Shown: in pieces, positions 29,025-40,276 of the stretch | How positions within the stretch are numbered: the first letter of the stretch is position 1 | How the letters are laid out: every line of letters begins with the position of its first letter | NCBI GenBank assembly: GCA_004794785.1 | Contig: SJOL01007286.1 | Coordinates: 431,807-495,806 of the forward strand | Length of the DNA: 64,000 bases | Origin: Opisthorchis felineus | Taxonomy: Eukaryota > Platyhelminthes > Trematoda > Opisthorchiida > Opisthorchiidae | Reading direction: 5' to 3' | Position numbers and translations under genes: made by a program | Notes under the pieces: generated by a model | Told to the model about the DNA's origin: nothing | Database searches by the model: none | The model's input: only the letters and a program-made list of their open reading frames with translations

Positions 29025-29080
29025 CCTCAAAAAAGGCGAAACTGGTCGTGAGCTGTCGAAGAGTTTTCAGCCAGCTTATG
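29017..29080 (+). ncRNA. Hammerhead ribozyme-like motif, copy 1 (partial, 5' stem I missing)
   Basis: The 3' half is intact. TGATGA (29018-29023) is followed by stem II GCCT/AGGC (29024-29027 with 29034-29037, loop CAAAAA). Then come GAAAC (29038-29042), a 2-base loop and GTC (29045-29047), giving a canonical GUC cleavage triplet before GTGAGC. The 33 bases after the predicted cut (29048-29080) match those of copy 2 (29343-29375) with five differences. Two parts are broken. The C of CTGATGA is A at 29017, and the upstream strand that should pair with CCAGCTTATG is absent; that side is instead the left arm of the 75-bp inverted repeat. This looks like a chimera or rearranged copy of the same family rather than an active ribozyme. 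Confidence 0.65.
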
Positions 29081-29109
29081 AATTGTGTATCACGCCTATA
29101 CAATGTATC

Positions 29110-29126
29110 GCGATATCTCGAATATC
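29110..29126. other. Short hairpin between the two hammerhead copies
   Basis: CGATAT and ATATCG flank a five-base centre, forming a 6-bp stem. It lies in the spacer between the inverted-repeat arms. No role is evident; it could form the tip of a larger cruciform made by the 75-bp arms. Confidence 0.35.
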
Positions 29127-29177
29127 GTGCAAACTGAAACATGAGGCGGACTGGTGCAGCACATTCAGTTGCTTAAA

Positions 29178-29252
29178 ATCATCATGAACGAGAGATTCAA
29201 CTGAGTTCCAGTTGAGTCTCCCGGTAAAACCGAATTGGTATGCAAATGAGTG
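29178..29252 (-). repeat. Right arm of 75-bp inverted repeat
   Basis: Reverse-complement partner of 28950-29024. Read on the minus strand it has the same hairpin position, CAACTG/CAGTTG. Relative to the left arm a C-G pair has become A-T, so both sides changed together. It also ends in CATGATGA, but no stem II or GAAA box follows on the minus strand, so it lacks the ribozyme part. Hammerhead copy 2 starts 39 bases beyond it on the plus strand. Confidence 0.7.
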
Positions 29253-29290
29253 CATTTTGCTAATTTCGTGCAGTTTGGGTTCAAGTAAAA

Positions 29291-29375
29291 CATAAGGTTG
29301 ATGGAAACTACCTGATGAGCCCGAAGAAGGGCGGAACCGGTTGTGGGCTGTAGAAGAGTTTTCTGCAACCTTATG
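29291..29375 (+). ncRNA. Hammerhead ribozyme-like motif, copy 2 (complete fold, one core substitution)
   Basis: This is a type I hammerhead layout. A 10-bp outer stem I pairs CATAAGGTTG (29291-29300) exactly with CAACCTTATG (29366-29375). An inner stem I pairs CTAC (29308-29311) with GTGG (29343-29346), with one G.U. The conserved CTGATGA box is at 29312-29318. Stem II is GCCC/GGGC (29319-29322 with 29329-29332) around a 6-base loop. The GAAA box follows as GGAA (29333-29336), so the position equivalent to A13 is G. Stem III is only two pairs (AC/GT) with a CG loop, and the predicted cleavage is after T29342. Very short stem III is typical of hammerheads in Penelope-like elements and some flatworm repeats. 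The A13 change would probably weaken or abolish activity. That it was once a self-cleaving repeat RNA is inference; the fold is seen directly. Confidence 0.75.
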
Positions 29376-29399
29376 AGTAATGTATTAATTTGACTTCCT

Positions 29400-32300
29400 T
29401 TCGTGTGAGTGATTTCTTACAATCTTGTCTATAGTTAACAACTTTTGTAAATCCTTCTGTAATCTCATCTTAGGTATGCAGTCGCGGCATAAGTTTCACT
29501 GAGTCGTAACCGTTTGTTTGGTTCTTAAAATAATCCCTTCTTCTAAAAAAGTAAGTGATTTTTAGTAACGGTTAACCTTCCGCTTTAAAGATTAACCTGT
29601 GACTTATTAAACAATCAAGTTCGTCTTAGTTTTATTACGAGGGCTCGCCTTCCTAACCTGACGAAGTGAGTGGATTCCAGATCGAGCTATATAAAGGTGA
29701 TAAAGATAATCAGTTCAGGTGGGGAGCATACGAAGAACAGTTGTATGGCCGAAATTCATCCAACTTACTTGTGGAAGCATGGACTCATTTGTTTGTCGGA
29801 CCATACGAGCAAGGGCCGTATAGTAGTCTAATTCTGGCCAATGAGTTTTCTTGGACCTGTCCCTCTATAGCTGAGGCGGTTGCCCCTACTCGACACAGGA
29901 AGACTTAACTACGCCATACACTCTGAAAGAGCATAAGCAATAGGTGTCGGACTATGATAACAAAATGTGGACGTTGTTCGCAGAATGACCGGTAGATTCC
30001 ACACAGGTAAATTTCAATAGGTAAACATTTTCAGTCACGTGCGATGGTATGAATCACTACAAACCACTGCTTGCCAGTTATCGTTTGCACTCAAGGGAGA
30101 CATACCTTTCCATATTTTTACCGCGTTGATTAATTCGGCTGTTTATCTACCGTCATAATTGCATGACTTGATGTGCATCGATCGAACATTTTGAGAAAAA
30201 TGTCATGCTACAGATTTCACGGTCAAAGACAAACAACATTACCAGTTGGCGGGGTTATTCTATCATTGCATTTAACGTGAAAACGCATTTGATGGCTTGT
30301 TAGTAAAGCAGCACTTGCAAAATGTGCAGCTGATGGTCAAGTTGGCACCGTCGGCGCATCTCACTACATATTTTAGTAAGTCATTGCGGTTAAATTGTCT
30401 AAAGTGTCCGGTCATTCAGTTTCCGGCTTGATGAGTCTGCCTATCAAACTTGACAAGTTAGTGGTTAGGCGCTTCGTTAACCTTCTGACCAGACATAATT
30501 ATTGCTTTGTAGGCATTCGACTCATGATACTTATCTTACCAGAGTAAGTTGCTTCGTTTGTTCATCTGTTTTGCTGCTAGCTTCAGGAGTGTATTTTCCT
30601 CTTGTCCAATCCACATCTTAGTTCTGATTGTGCCTGTAGTTAATAGGTCTAGGTTTTACTGCCATGTAAAATTTGTCTGGTAATGCAACCGTTCTTCGCC
30701 TGTTCTGGACTGGACACATCCTCAAATAATTCGGCTTATCAACCAGTTGGCAGTGCCATTGTCGGACATATGTTAGTGTCAATTACCCTCAGCAACATGC
30801 ACTCGGTGGAATATCATTAATGTTGCATTTCTCGGTAAGAGCCAACAAAAACTGATTTCTCTGGGGAAAAGTAATAATATGCCTAAATGGGCAGCTCGTC
30901 GCATTCGGAAGCATAGAGCAATGAGACGAAATTCGGAGGAAATGAATGGAATCTATCATTTTTTATCATAATTTCTGTGTCTACGACAGAACTGTTTACT
31001 GCATTCTTATCATCATTTAATTTGAAATAGAAACAGATGAACAAACACTTACTTTATGTCTGATCAAGGAAAGATTGTTTTTGAATGTCAGAATGTATAC
31101 TCTACAAAACCGACGTGCTGGTTTGATGGTAGATGAAAATTTTGTAATATATGCGTGGTCAGGAAATTTGGAATCGCAAAGAGATTTATGCATTTTGGTC
31201 ACGCCATTTTTTGATTAATTCTCATTCGCAAAGACAGTGATGGGTGTGATGACAAGGAAATTACAAAAAATATTTTCAAAAGTTGAATAACTATTTTAGG
31301 TTTCCAAGCTCCCCTTTTGAAGACCAAACATTTGTTCCTATAAGAGCCAGAATTCATGTATCACGACATAATGATCAGACATCGATGATGATACTCGCCC
31401 ACTAAACATCAAGAGATAATATCGGCATTTATTGATTGTATCAAACAGCACCCCAGCTACATCTTGGAAAACGAAGGAAAACTCTTCTGCTCCAAGAAAC
31501 GTCCACACTTTAGGCGAATAATTCATAATGAGTTAGTTTGGATATCAAGGATACACCTCAGTAGAATTATCCCCCTTTACAGCAATCCAGACGATGACGA
31601 AATCCCCCCTGAATGGGTAGGAAAAACGAAAAGCAAAAAGTAAAACAGATGGGAAGTTAATTCATTCTAATAACACCATCTGATGCCAATTACCACATCT
31701 CCTTTTTGAACTATCTTTCAATATTTATTGTACTTTAGGTACAAAACCCTGTGTTCAGGCTTTTTTCTACAGAGATGGCCATACCACACATGCGCTTTGA
31801 ACAGTATCAACTCAATGGATTTTAGTAATTGATCTCAACCATCCACGATGCCCGAAGAAGATTTCTCAATGCGCACAGTCATCATAGTTAATGAAAATAA
31901 ACTGCTGTGAAAGTGTGAAATTGCCGGAGATTGTTGGAGTGTCATACTCCTCCCTAACTCTTCGGGCTACTTCTCTTAATAAGCTCCATATTTTTAGAAA
32001 CCGAAAGGAAGTGAAGCGAAGATATAGCGTTCCTTGCTATTCTTAATAAAGGACTATGCATTATAAACATAAATGCCATTTTGGATCTCGGGCACTTTAT
32101 GAATGTTTTTTTTGCGTTTCTCATTCTTTGTGAAACTTGCATGCACCCCTTTCATATTATTCTGTAGTCTAGCACTCCTGACAATTATGTGGAATAAAGC
32201 TCATCAGCTTTATTTTATTCTACTTGTATGCTGTTATTCCATGCATATGCGGTTGAATTTCTTCTACATTATTTCATTTCTGTCAAGCCAAACGTTGTTT

Positions 32301-33090
32301 CACTGCGACATGTTTTGGTTGCGTTCTGTTCTCCCATTCCCTCCACCTAATTACGTACCAAGTTATAAAAGCTTTTGCAATTCTCAACTTACTTCACCTC
32401 CATGTTTTTACGTCGAAAGACAACTGTTATGTTGGCATAGGAATTCACTCGGGATTATGAGCTTAAATGTGACAGGTGTTGGTATACTTTGCGAAACTCT
32501 CCAAACGCCAAGGGTTTGTAAATCCATAGACGAACGTGGTGCCTGATTTGTCGGAAGTACTGCGCTTTTTGTCGACGTGTTTCTTGAAGTTTTGCACTTG
32601 ACAGGTGGTAAACCTACAGCATACTGGATGTTTTGCGCCACGTATTCAATGAAAGGTGATTAAAGTGTGGTTCTTAGACTCCTCGGACGTCATTCAAAAG
32701 GTTTCCATCTTCGGTGATAGACACAAAAATAGCATTTTTTATTTAAATGAAGAGTTGGTGAGTCATGTCGTAGCCTCCTACTAGAAGGGATAACATGTAT
32801 CTAGAAAAACCACATAGTCCTAAACCTTCTGACCTTCCTTGCAGTCCCTTTTTTCTATGCTTACAAATTAGATCTCAACCAATATAAATTATTTAAGCAA
32901 TGGTATAAATTAACGTTCTTATCCTTTCAACCAATACCTTCTAAACACTACAGGAGACTTGACACTGTATCGGGTGTGAACTCTGAAAAAGGAATTGTCA
33001 CACGCATGACAGCCCATCTGGTTTGCGTTGTGTTGTGCTTTATGTTGAATAATCTTTCACAAACCGAAGAGTCTTTGATTTCAACCCTAG
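29400..33090. other. No gene recognised
   Basis: Contains a 147-codon plus-strand ORF (32103-32546) that is strongly hydrophobic, Phe/Leu/Cys-rich and T-rich in DNA, which is typical of chance translation of a pyrimidine-rich stretch. Nothing else stands out. Confidence 0.5.
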
Positions 33091-33098
33091 AAAATGCG

Positions 33099-33311
33099 CT
33101 AGGCAGGCCGACCAACTATGTGAGAAAAAAGAACTTTGCTACTGGTAGTCAACTTTGCTCCTTCCAGGATCTCCACGAGCTTTTCAAAGTGTGCGACTCT
33201 CCCGGTGTATTTTGTTCTCTGTTTGTGATTTGCACCCAACCGTCTGCTGTCTTTGTCCCCTATGAAAATAGCGCAAGCCTGAAATCGGTCAGCCACACCC
33301 TCATATATTCA
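33099..33311 (-). CDS. Unrecognised minus-strand ORF fragment
   Basis: After an upstream TGA the frame is open for 70 codons. It begins IYEGVADRF, has mixed charge and ordinary codon use, and contains segments such as FIGDKDSRRLGA and HFEKLVEILEGAKL. It has no ATG, so it would be an internal exon or a fragment of a mobile-element protein. The plus strand is also open here (32976-33401, 141 codons) but is richer in Cys, Phe and Ser and less protein-like. No domain recognised; no clean splice sites. Confidence 0.25.
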
Positions 33312-34121
33312 AAAATCTGCATTTTGCTACAATCTATGCTGCCCATACTCTCCGAAAAGTTTTGTAATTGGTCGGCGCTACTAAGGGAACAAATCAAATA
33401 AGTAGTTCAGTGTCAACTTTTGTCGTGGAAAAAAGCCCCACGCCCACAAAAATGAGCTAGAACCAGGTTAGTGAGCCATGGTAACTGCGGCATGGCGGCG
33501 AAAGGCCAGTAAAAAATGATAAACATTTGCATAGGTGCCTTTTGTATTAGCTATCAGCCAACTACAATCCCAGTAAATTGACAGTTCTTTAGCCAGAATG
33601 AGGTTAGATAAAGAACTGTAATACACGCATATAGTGGCCACACTTGTATTGGTTCTATTTTACACTGTTAATGTTACTGAAAACCAAGAACACCATCTTC
33701 AAGCAATAAAGGTCGCTGGTAAAAAGAAAAACCACAGCTGTCATTTCCCCCCTGAAAATTATTCAACAGAATTTATAATAGAGGTAGCCAATACCGTAAG
33801 TTCCACTTGACTGATCACGGCGCCATCAAGCAGTGGCGATGACATTTTACGTATGAGTGAATGCTAACCACGATGCTGCCCAGACACTCGTACCTTACGA
33901 GAACACTCGCGGATTCTATCAAAAACGGGGACTCGCGCATTTATCATCTATGGTTCATCGTAGTGTCAGCTAGTGCTGCAGGGGAAAATTTCCAGTTAAA
34001 AATTCATTGCCCTGTTTTTTGAGTGACAAAGTCAACATAAAAAATGGATTTCTGCAGGGGGTGAACCGGAAACCAACCACTCAGACCGATTTTCTAGGCA
34101 CAGAAATGTTATTTCTTATAT

Positions 34122-34613
34122 TTATTCGGCCAAAGACTGCTGCCCAGAGGAATAACGTTCGGGTAAAAGAAACAAAATTGGTCGGTGTCGGAGGGCTGAT
34201 TTCCATTGGAGAAAACCCGACAGTACTACTTTTATCCCAAATTTACTGGGCATTTTTGGAGTTTTTACTCCAAAAGCAACCTTGGCAGTCCCTCCGAACA
34301 GTGACCACTCGTAAGAAACAGCGTAACAGGCCTTAAAGAGGGACAGTCTCCAATCAATTGGAAAATGTTTGGGACCGATTATGTAGTTAAAGCGAAACGT
34401 TGCCCAGCAATAAACCCGCCGATTGTTTACCAAACCTCTCTGAAAGGAGGGACAGTCTCCCTTAGGAGAGGAGTGGAAAATACAAAAAAATAATGAGGTA
34501 AGCACCTCAGTTTTGCTATAAAGGAAACCTTCCACCAAAGCCCATGCGCTAATAGTATGGCCTTCTTTAGAACTTTCAGAGTAGAACAAGCATGTCTTAA
34601 AAACTAGTTTCAC
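34122..34613 (-). CDS. Longest ORF in the window (163 codons), unrecognised
   Basis: Starts ATG and ends TAG with no domain I know. It is rich in Phe, Leu, Ser and Trp and overlaps a 109-codon plus-strand ORF (34007-34336). It spans two direct copies of a GGGACAGTCTCC repeat and an 8-bp hairpin, so it is more likely an open stretch within a repetitive element than a gene. Confidence 0.15.
   Translation of the reverse strand: MKLVFKTCLFYSESSKEGHTISAWALVEGFLYSKTEVLTSLFFCIFHSSPKGDCPSFQRGLVNNRRVYCWATFRFNYIIGPKHFPIDWRLSLFKACYAVSYEWSLFGGTAKVAFGVKTPKMPSKFGIKVVLSGFLQWKSALRHRPILFLLPERYSSGQQSLAE
34337..34461. repeat. Direct repeat of GGGACAGTCTCC, about 108 bp apart
   Basis: AGAGGGACAGTCTCC at 34337-34351 recurs as GGAGGGACAGTCTCC at about 34446-34460. 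A nearby perfect hairpin, TTTTGGAG/CTCCAAAA with a 6-base loop, lies at about 34255-34276. Together they suggest an old inserted element, but I found no terminal repeats that would define one. Confidence 0.4.
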
Positions 34614-37061
34614 TGTCCATGAAGTTAATACTACACGGTTAGGAGACCATCACTTCACAAAGCTAGATGAAATCGTACCAGAGACTCTCGTAAGGGTATG
34701 AAACTGCTCTGATATGCTGGGAACATTTTTTCCAGTGAGGAGCAAATCTATCAATGAAACTGTCTAAAGCTATCTTAGATCTATGCACTCATGTCCAATA
34801 AATTGTTAGCTAATGAAAACATTTGCATGGAAGGATATCTTCAGACGACATTCTACTTTAAGCTCCCTTGTTACAGCAAGCCCCATATTCCGGAGTCACG
34901 GTTATAAATGTTTGGCTTTCCATCTTTAGGGGAGCCAACCCCAGAAGAACTAAACCGTCTATATGAGCTATTCTGAGAGCGAAGTGCATTTATGCAGTAA
35001 ACATCTTCATAAACGTACAACAGATGGCTTTCTGTCGTTTTTTTCAAGTAGCCTCTCTTAAGAGAAAATGTGCATGGCTGCTCCATTCCAGAGTAGTCAT
35101 TTTGCTCTACCTTTTCAGTATCTTTCTAGCGCAAGGAACTGTGTTGAAGTTGTTCTCTCTTTAGGGCGCTTCTGCAGTAATTCACCAAAGATGATCGCTT
35201 CTGACACACGGTTTCTTGGGAGGGATGCACTCGTTCGGCAAACTCATAAGGGAACATTTCCAAGTTGCCCCATTTGCTGGATGTACTTGACATGGTGGGA
35301 AAATAGTCGTAGTTTTTCTTATGTGGATGCGGATCATGTTATAAGGTTCCTAATCACCTGAGGGAACGATATGCATTTATTGTTGAGTTCGATTTTTTTG
35401 CCGTTTTTCTTAAGCAACCTAAATGGTATAAAGAGAAACAAGGGCCAGTGCACGAGTTTTTCATTGTTTTCTTTCTTTTTGTGGTGGCTTGTATCACGAA
35501 AACACTGGCAATCGTCTTTTTTTGGTGGTTGAAGGTGGTCTTTAAATAGGCACCAATTTCAACGGCAGTTTCAGGGAACCGGTGTGGACTGGCCCGAACT
35601 GTGGGAGAGAAGCTGTCACAGGCTTACTATCACGGACGCTTTTAATCACCCAACATATAGTTTTGTTTTTTGTCAAAATACAGATATGATTTTCCAGGAC
35701 CACAACTTTGAGATCCGTGCTACTCAATTGTCATACAAGTGCCTTTCCATATACTGTAGTAGATCTTTGAAGCTGCGGAACCTTATGCTGCTAATTGCTT
35801 TGTGCAGTTAACAAAACACACCCGTTTATCATGAGGAGTTTTCAGTGTACACAGTCTCCGTGGTTAGTACTAGTATGTTTATCTGGGTTGATAAGACCCT
35901 TATGTTTGCCGTTTAATCAACCATGTTAAAAACTAGTAAAAAAATAGCGTACCAGGTTGGTGGTGCGTTGTGCAGCGTCTCGCAAGAAGCGACGTTCACG
36001 TAGTTCTCATAGTTCTGCAGCAACTTATCCAAACACGTGTATCGATATGTAGTCAGACTCTCAATTAATAGAATACTGTGCCTTTATAAAAGGACTTCCA
36101 TAGCCACACCTTACATCTGCAAGTATTCTGAGCAGTTACCCCTGTCTCATGTGAATTTCAGGAGGATTTCTGTGAATTTCTCCGGGATTTCTCGGAAATA
36201 TCTAAATTTGTGAATTCTTATTTCTAAATCATGAAGATGGCTGCCAACGTCACCGCACAGTGAAAACATGCTAATGTTAGCGCGCGGAATATACGAGGGA
36301 TAATTTTGTATCCGACCTGTGCATTCAGGATCAGTCACAGCATGTGATTTTGGATTGAACTTGTAAACATCCCGGGTGGGTGGTCTTTCTTAGGAGAAAA
36401 TGCGCACCGAATCATGTATTTAGGGGAAGCATGTTAAGTATTCTACAAGAGTGGTCTCTAGTCGGGTGGCTTCTCTTGAGTGTATTGCTATGCATCGATA
36501 TACCCTAAGGCTTTTAAAAATCCTCATTTTACCTGGCACGTATTCCACCTAAAAGGAGCATGCTGAGGTGTTGTATATTGTACTCTAAGGGGGTTGAACC
36601 GAAAACTTTAGGAATTATTTGGCCAGAAAAATTCAGAAATTTCCCTGAAAATATAAGCAACTGGTCTCAAAATTCACTTTTGGTTCTAACGTCGGTTTCA
36701 ACTTCTCGTCGGGACGTGCACCATCGAGTTGCCACAACTCGGTACCAAAACTAACCCTGGCCTATTTACGTAATCAGGAGAGCGTTGCATCTATATCACT
36801 TCCTTCGGTATCAGCCCGGTTGGCCGTGAAACTTTCATAAACCAATCGTCTAGAGCAGCCAACAAACCGACGGCCAATATCTTATTCACTAGCAAATGAC
36901 AGGAGATTTTATTTTGTTGGCTGCATAAGGGGATCTAGGATGTTTCAAGCAAGGTTTCGTCCTGTAATCCAGGAAAGTCTACGCTGAAAAACCTAGAAGC
37001 AGTGTGCAGCTATTTCGTTCTTATTGGAGATCAACAACAGTTCCCATCTCACAAAACTCCA

Positions 37062-37162
37062 GGGAGTTTTAAACCCGCGATCTTCTGGATTGTAATTTCG
37101 AATACTTAACCATCCCGCCAAGAGCGGCTGAGCAGCACCGTGATTAACTCTTACTTAGACAG
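37062..37162 (-). mobile_element. tRNA-derived SINE-like repeat, copy A
   Basis: Read on the minus strand: AAGTAAGAGTTAATCAC leader, GCTCAGCC, an A-box-like GGATGGTTAAG (about 37105-37116), then AGAAGATCGCGGGTTTAAAACTCCC. The last part matches the Pol III B box (GGTTCGAATCC) with three or four changes (37062-37077). Leader and tRNA-like part recur at 63.8 kb, so this is a dispersed family. No internal reverse transcriptase is expected in a SINE. Confidence 0.55.
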
Positions 37163-37301
37163 GATATAGCGTCATATCCTCAAGTGAATTTCTAATTGTT
37201 TGCATCGGGTTAATATTTGGGGGTCATTGTGGTGTTACAGAGCAAGGTAGCTGAAAATGATGTTCAGGAACCTCAACATGCGAATGCTTTTGGCATCACG
37301 G

Positions 37302-37302
<1 letters not shown>

Positions 37303-37334
<32 letters not shown>

Positions 37335-37357
37335 CACTTATATCACTTATATATCAC
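37303..37357. repeat. (TA)15 microsatellite followed by ATCACTTAT-type repeats
   Basis: An uninterrupted TA run from 37303 to 37332 is followed by about three imperfect copies of a TATCACTTA unit. This is simple-sequence DNA. Confidence 0.95.
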
Positions 37358-37845
37358 TGTGGCAAAACCCAAAACACGAATTATACACTCTGGTCTTTTT
37401 GGGGGGATACTACTCGTTTAGAACAACTAAAGTAGCCACTGGTTGCAACTGCGAGGTGGCCTTTCCAAAATGTCGAACTAGCACCAAACTTCACGGTACC
37501 CAGTTGGAGTAGTCTTAAGTAAAGGCAGCTTTAGTCGGAGAGAGCTTATTTAGTGTCCTACTTTACTTTGTATTTTGCTGAAAACTGTTTGGTCTCAAAG
37601 AGCTTAATAGCAAACCACACTGAATTCTGATAATCTTCCACAGTGGAATAGGAATTTTATTAAATAGCTCTGATGGCCGTATGAGGACATGCCAAAGTTG
37701 TGCCTACGATTTAGTTCTGCAACCGATATTGGTCAATGCTGGGAAACCGAAAAGCACTGTATAGCGGCTTCATCCCTGATGGGATTCGTTAGTACTGCGT
37801 ATCTCACGGAATTCCAAGGGGTTTGAACTTGCTAGGCCTTTTTTT

Positions 37846-37878
37846 CCACCTGGAGGCTATGTCGCTAGCCCCAGGTGG
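37846..37878. other. Strong perfect-arm hairpin
   Basis: CCACCTGG pairs with CCAGGTGG and, inside a one-base bulge, GGCTA pairs with TAGCC, leaving a short loop. It is preceded by a T run rather than followed by one. Possibly the tip of an inverted-repeat element; no longer terminal repeats are seen. Confidence 0.5.
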
Positions 37879-39477
37879 CTAATCTGCGATGTGATTAACT
37901 GGCGCTTAGGCTGGATGGGGCACCGCTCATCCTTCAATCACGTCACTCATCCCATAATCACGCCTTAACTGGCTATCTCTGAGTTGTCTCATTTCAGCGA
38001 TGATTGCTTGATTCAGTTTTACCTGAGTTCAACCACCTTCTCATACAGCCCCAGTTCTTGCTTCGACAGGAATTACTTAACCGACACATAAAAAAATGAT
38101 GATGTACAAACAAATAAAGCCCAGGTTTTGCGCTAGGTTCTCTACGAATGTCCACGCGACTCCGACTAATCCTCAGCGGCAAGTAGATAATCACACACTG
38201 GTGTTTCGTTAACTAATTGAGCTACTACTGGTGGTTCGCCTTTATTACCTAACAGTGCCTCTGGATCCGTTCCCGACCGCGTGATCAAGGGCAACAAGGG
38301 GAATTAAACGAGGATTTCCGTTGAGCTTTATTGTCAGTGCACACGTTTTTAGTATGCGAATAGCCCCAAAAACCAATCACTCACGGGCATTTTCATTTAA
38401 CAACGTGTAGTGAGATGAAATATCACATGTACCCAAATAAGGAACGGCAGCAGAATCGGCAAGTGAATCGTGGTAGCAAACTTTTTAGATAGCATTGCAA
38501 TGTGTATTGACCACCGCAGTGGTGAAAGGGACCATATTTCGAAACCATGCAATTCACAGTCTTCCACAGAAAGTCTTCCGCTCAGAAGTGGTGGCTTAAG
38601 TGCAATCACTTTGGTAGACTTACATGTCAATTAACGGTAGTAATCCTGACATAAGGGCACCGAGTATTCGGTATCCATGGCATTGCATAAAAGCGCATGC
38701 ATACATGTGTAGAGCCACTAAAATCAGTGTGATTATCCTGCGAGTTCTTAGCCGCATAATATCCCAACGGTGCCCCAGATGGCCATAGATGCACGTCACA
38801 GCACGTATTGATCAGAAACCGACAATTTCATCTGGCTTCTGCAGTGTGTTTTATTTTGGTGGGTTTCAAGGCCGATTGCAACCCTGTTTCTGTATATGTT
38901 GCTAGTTTTCCCAGCCGTCAACGTCGATCCCTAGGTACAACAAGCAGAATACAGACCACCAAACCAACCAGACCATGCAGTGCTCCTGAACTTCATGGAG
39001 GGGATGATTTGTTGAAAGAATGCAGGCACTTGCCGCAGTAAAAATGGGAGTGCGTTCTTTCATTGCTGCACACTTTTAGCAGATTTCCAACTTTCAGCAC
39101 AGGGTTTCACAAAAGAGGAAGCAAACGGCAGCCATGAGGGTAGGAGCCCCGTGTATATACTAGTTGATCTTTAAATAGTGAGTAATACTAGCATTTGATA
39201 AGCCAAGCTACTGATGGGTTGACAACTCGCCAAATGTTTGCAAGATAACGAGTGTCCAGCACGAGCGATGGTCCATGATTTGGAGGAGCTAATAGCCAAG
39301 ACGAATTATTTGGCCCAAAACATTTAACAAACTTGTGTGGAAAATATTCCACGCATTGTCCAAGTACCACCTATTGGACTGTGCACACTACCTCACCTTC
39401 TTCTAGAATGAGGGTGTCTTGCGCCATAATTTGAAAGTACGAAGCTGTCGCTAAAATGCTAGTATGTACCCTCTAGT

Positions 39478-39545
39478 AGAGCATGGGCGTTAGCACTCAT
39501 CCATTCCAGGTCGTGGGTTGGATGGGACATGCAACACATCACGTG
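39478..39545 (+). mobile_element. tRNA-like SINE fragment
   Basis: GGGCGTTAGCACTCATCCATTCC is followed by AGGTCGTGGGTTGGATGGGAC (B-box-like 39515-39526). This is the order expected of a tRNA-derived repeat head. The 3' tail is not defined. Confidence 0.35.
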
Positions 39546-40276
39546 TCTCACAATAAATAAACCATGGGAAGTCTGGAGCATATTTAAACTAGCGGCGAAG
39601 AAAAGGTGAAAGTGCTGCGTCTGTTATTCACATCACACACGGGTTGATTTGGTTTTCGATAGTATTGTCAGTCAGATTTCCTTACCACCTTTCGAAGTAG
39701 TATCCTTATTTTCGATTCGTGATCTATTCGGCGGGGCTCAGTAGTTGTGCTGCTAGTCCTGTCAGCACGGTTTCGTCCGTGGTGTTGTAATAGTTGTGTG
39801 TTGCTCAACCGTTCAGCTAACAACCAATAAGGCCAGCTTGAGAGTGCTTTTCGGACATGCCTGTCGGCATGTCTCGAAATTCTAACCTGGAGTTTGTAAG
39901 CACATTCCTGAGTTAAGCTGATTTGATCTCTCATAATAATCGCTTAAGTTGTATGGGTTCTAGTCTATCTCCGCCATTTCAAACTCGAAATTAGCGGTAT
40001 GCACTGATGTTTAGATGTCATCCTACTCGGCAAGTCCCTTAGATGGGAAGTCAGATTACTCAGCTATTCAGTTAAGCGGGGAGAAGTAAGGGATGCCATA
40101 ACTACTAAGTCAATACAGTGCTGCGTTTCAAAAGGTGCCTTAAAGGAAGTCTGTTGCAAAAGAACAAAAATCTTTTGGTCCCTAGTTTACTGGCACTGTA
40201 AAAGATAGGGTGCCTCCCAAGACGGATACTTCAAAGGAAGGAGCATCTTGGTTATCTGAGTTGGAAATTATTTCTT

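Noticed and set aside
32103..32546. 147-codon hydrophobic plus-strand ORF that could look like a membrane protein
   Set aside because: Its hydrophobicity comes from T-rich DNA and it has no domain, good start context or conserved motif.
39755..39800. Minus-strand GGACGAAAC as the 3' half of a hammerhead
   Set aside because: No CTGATGA precedes it on that strand.
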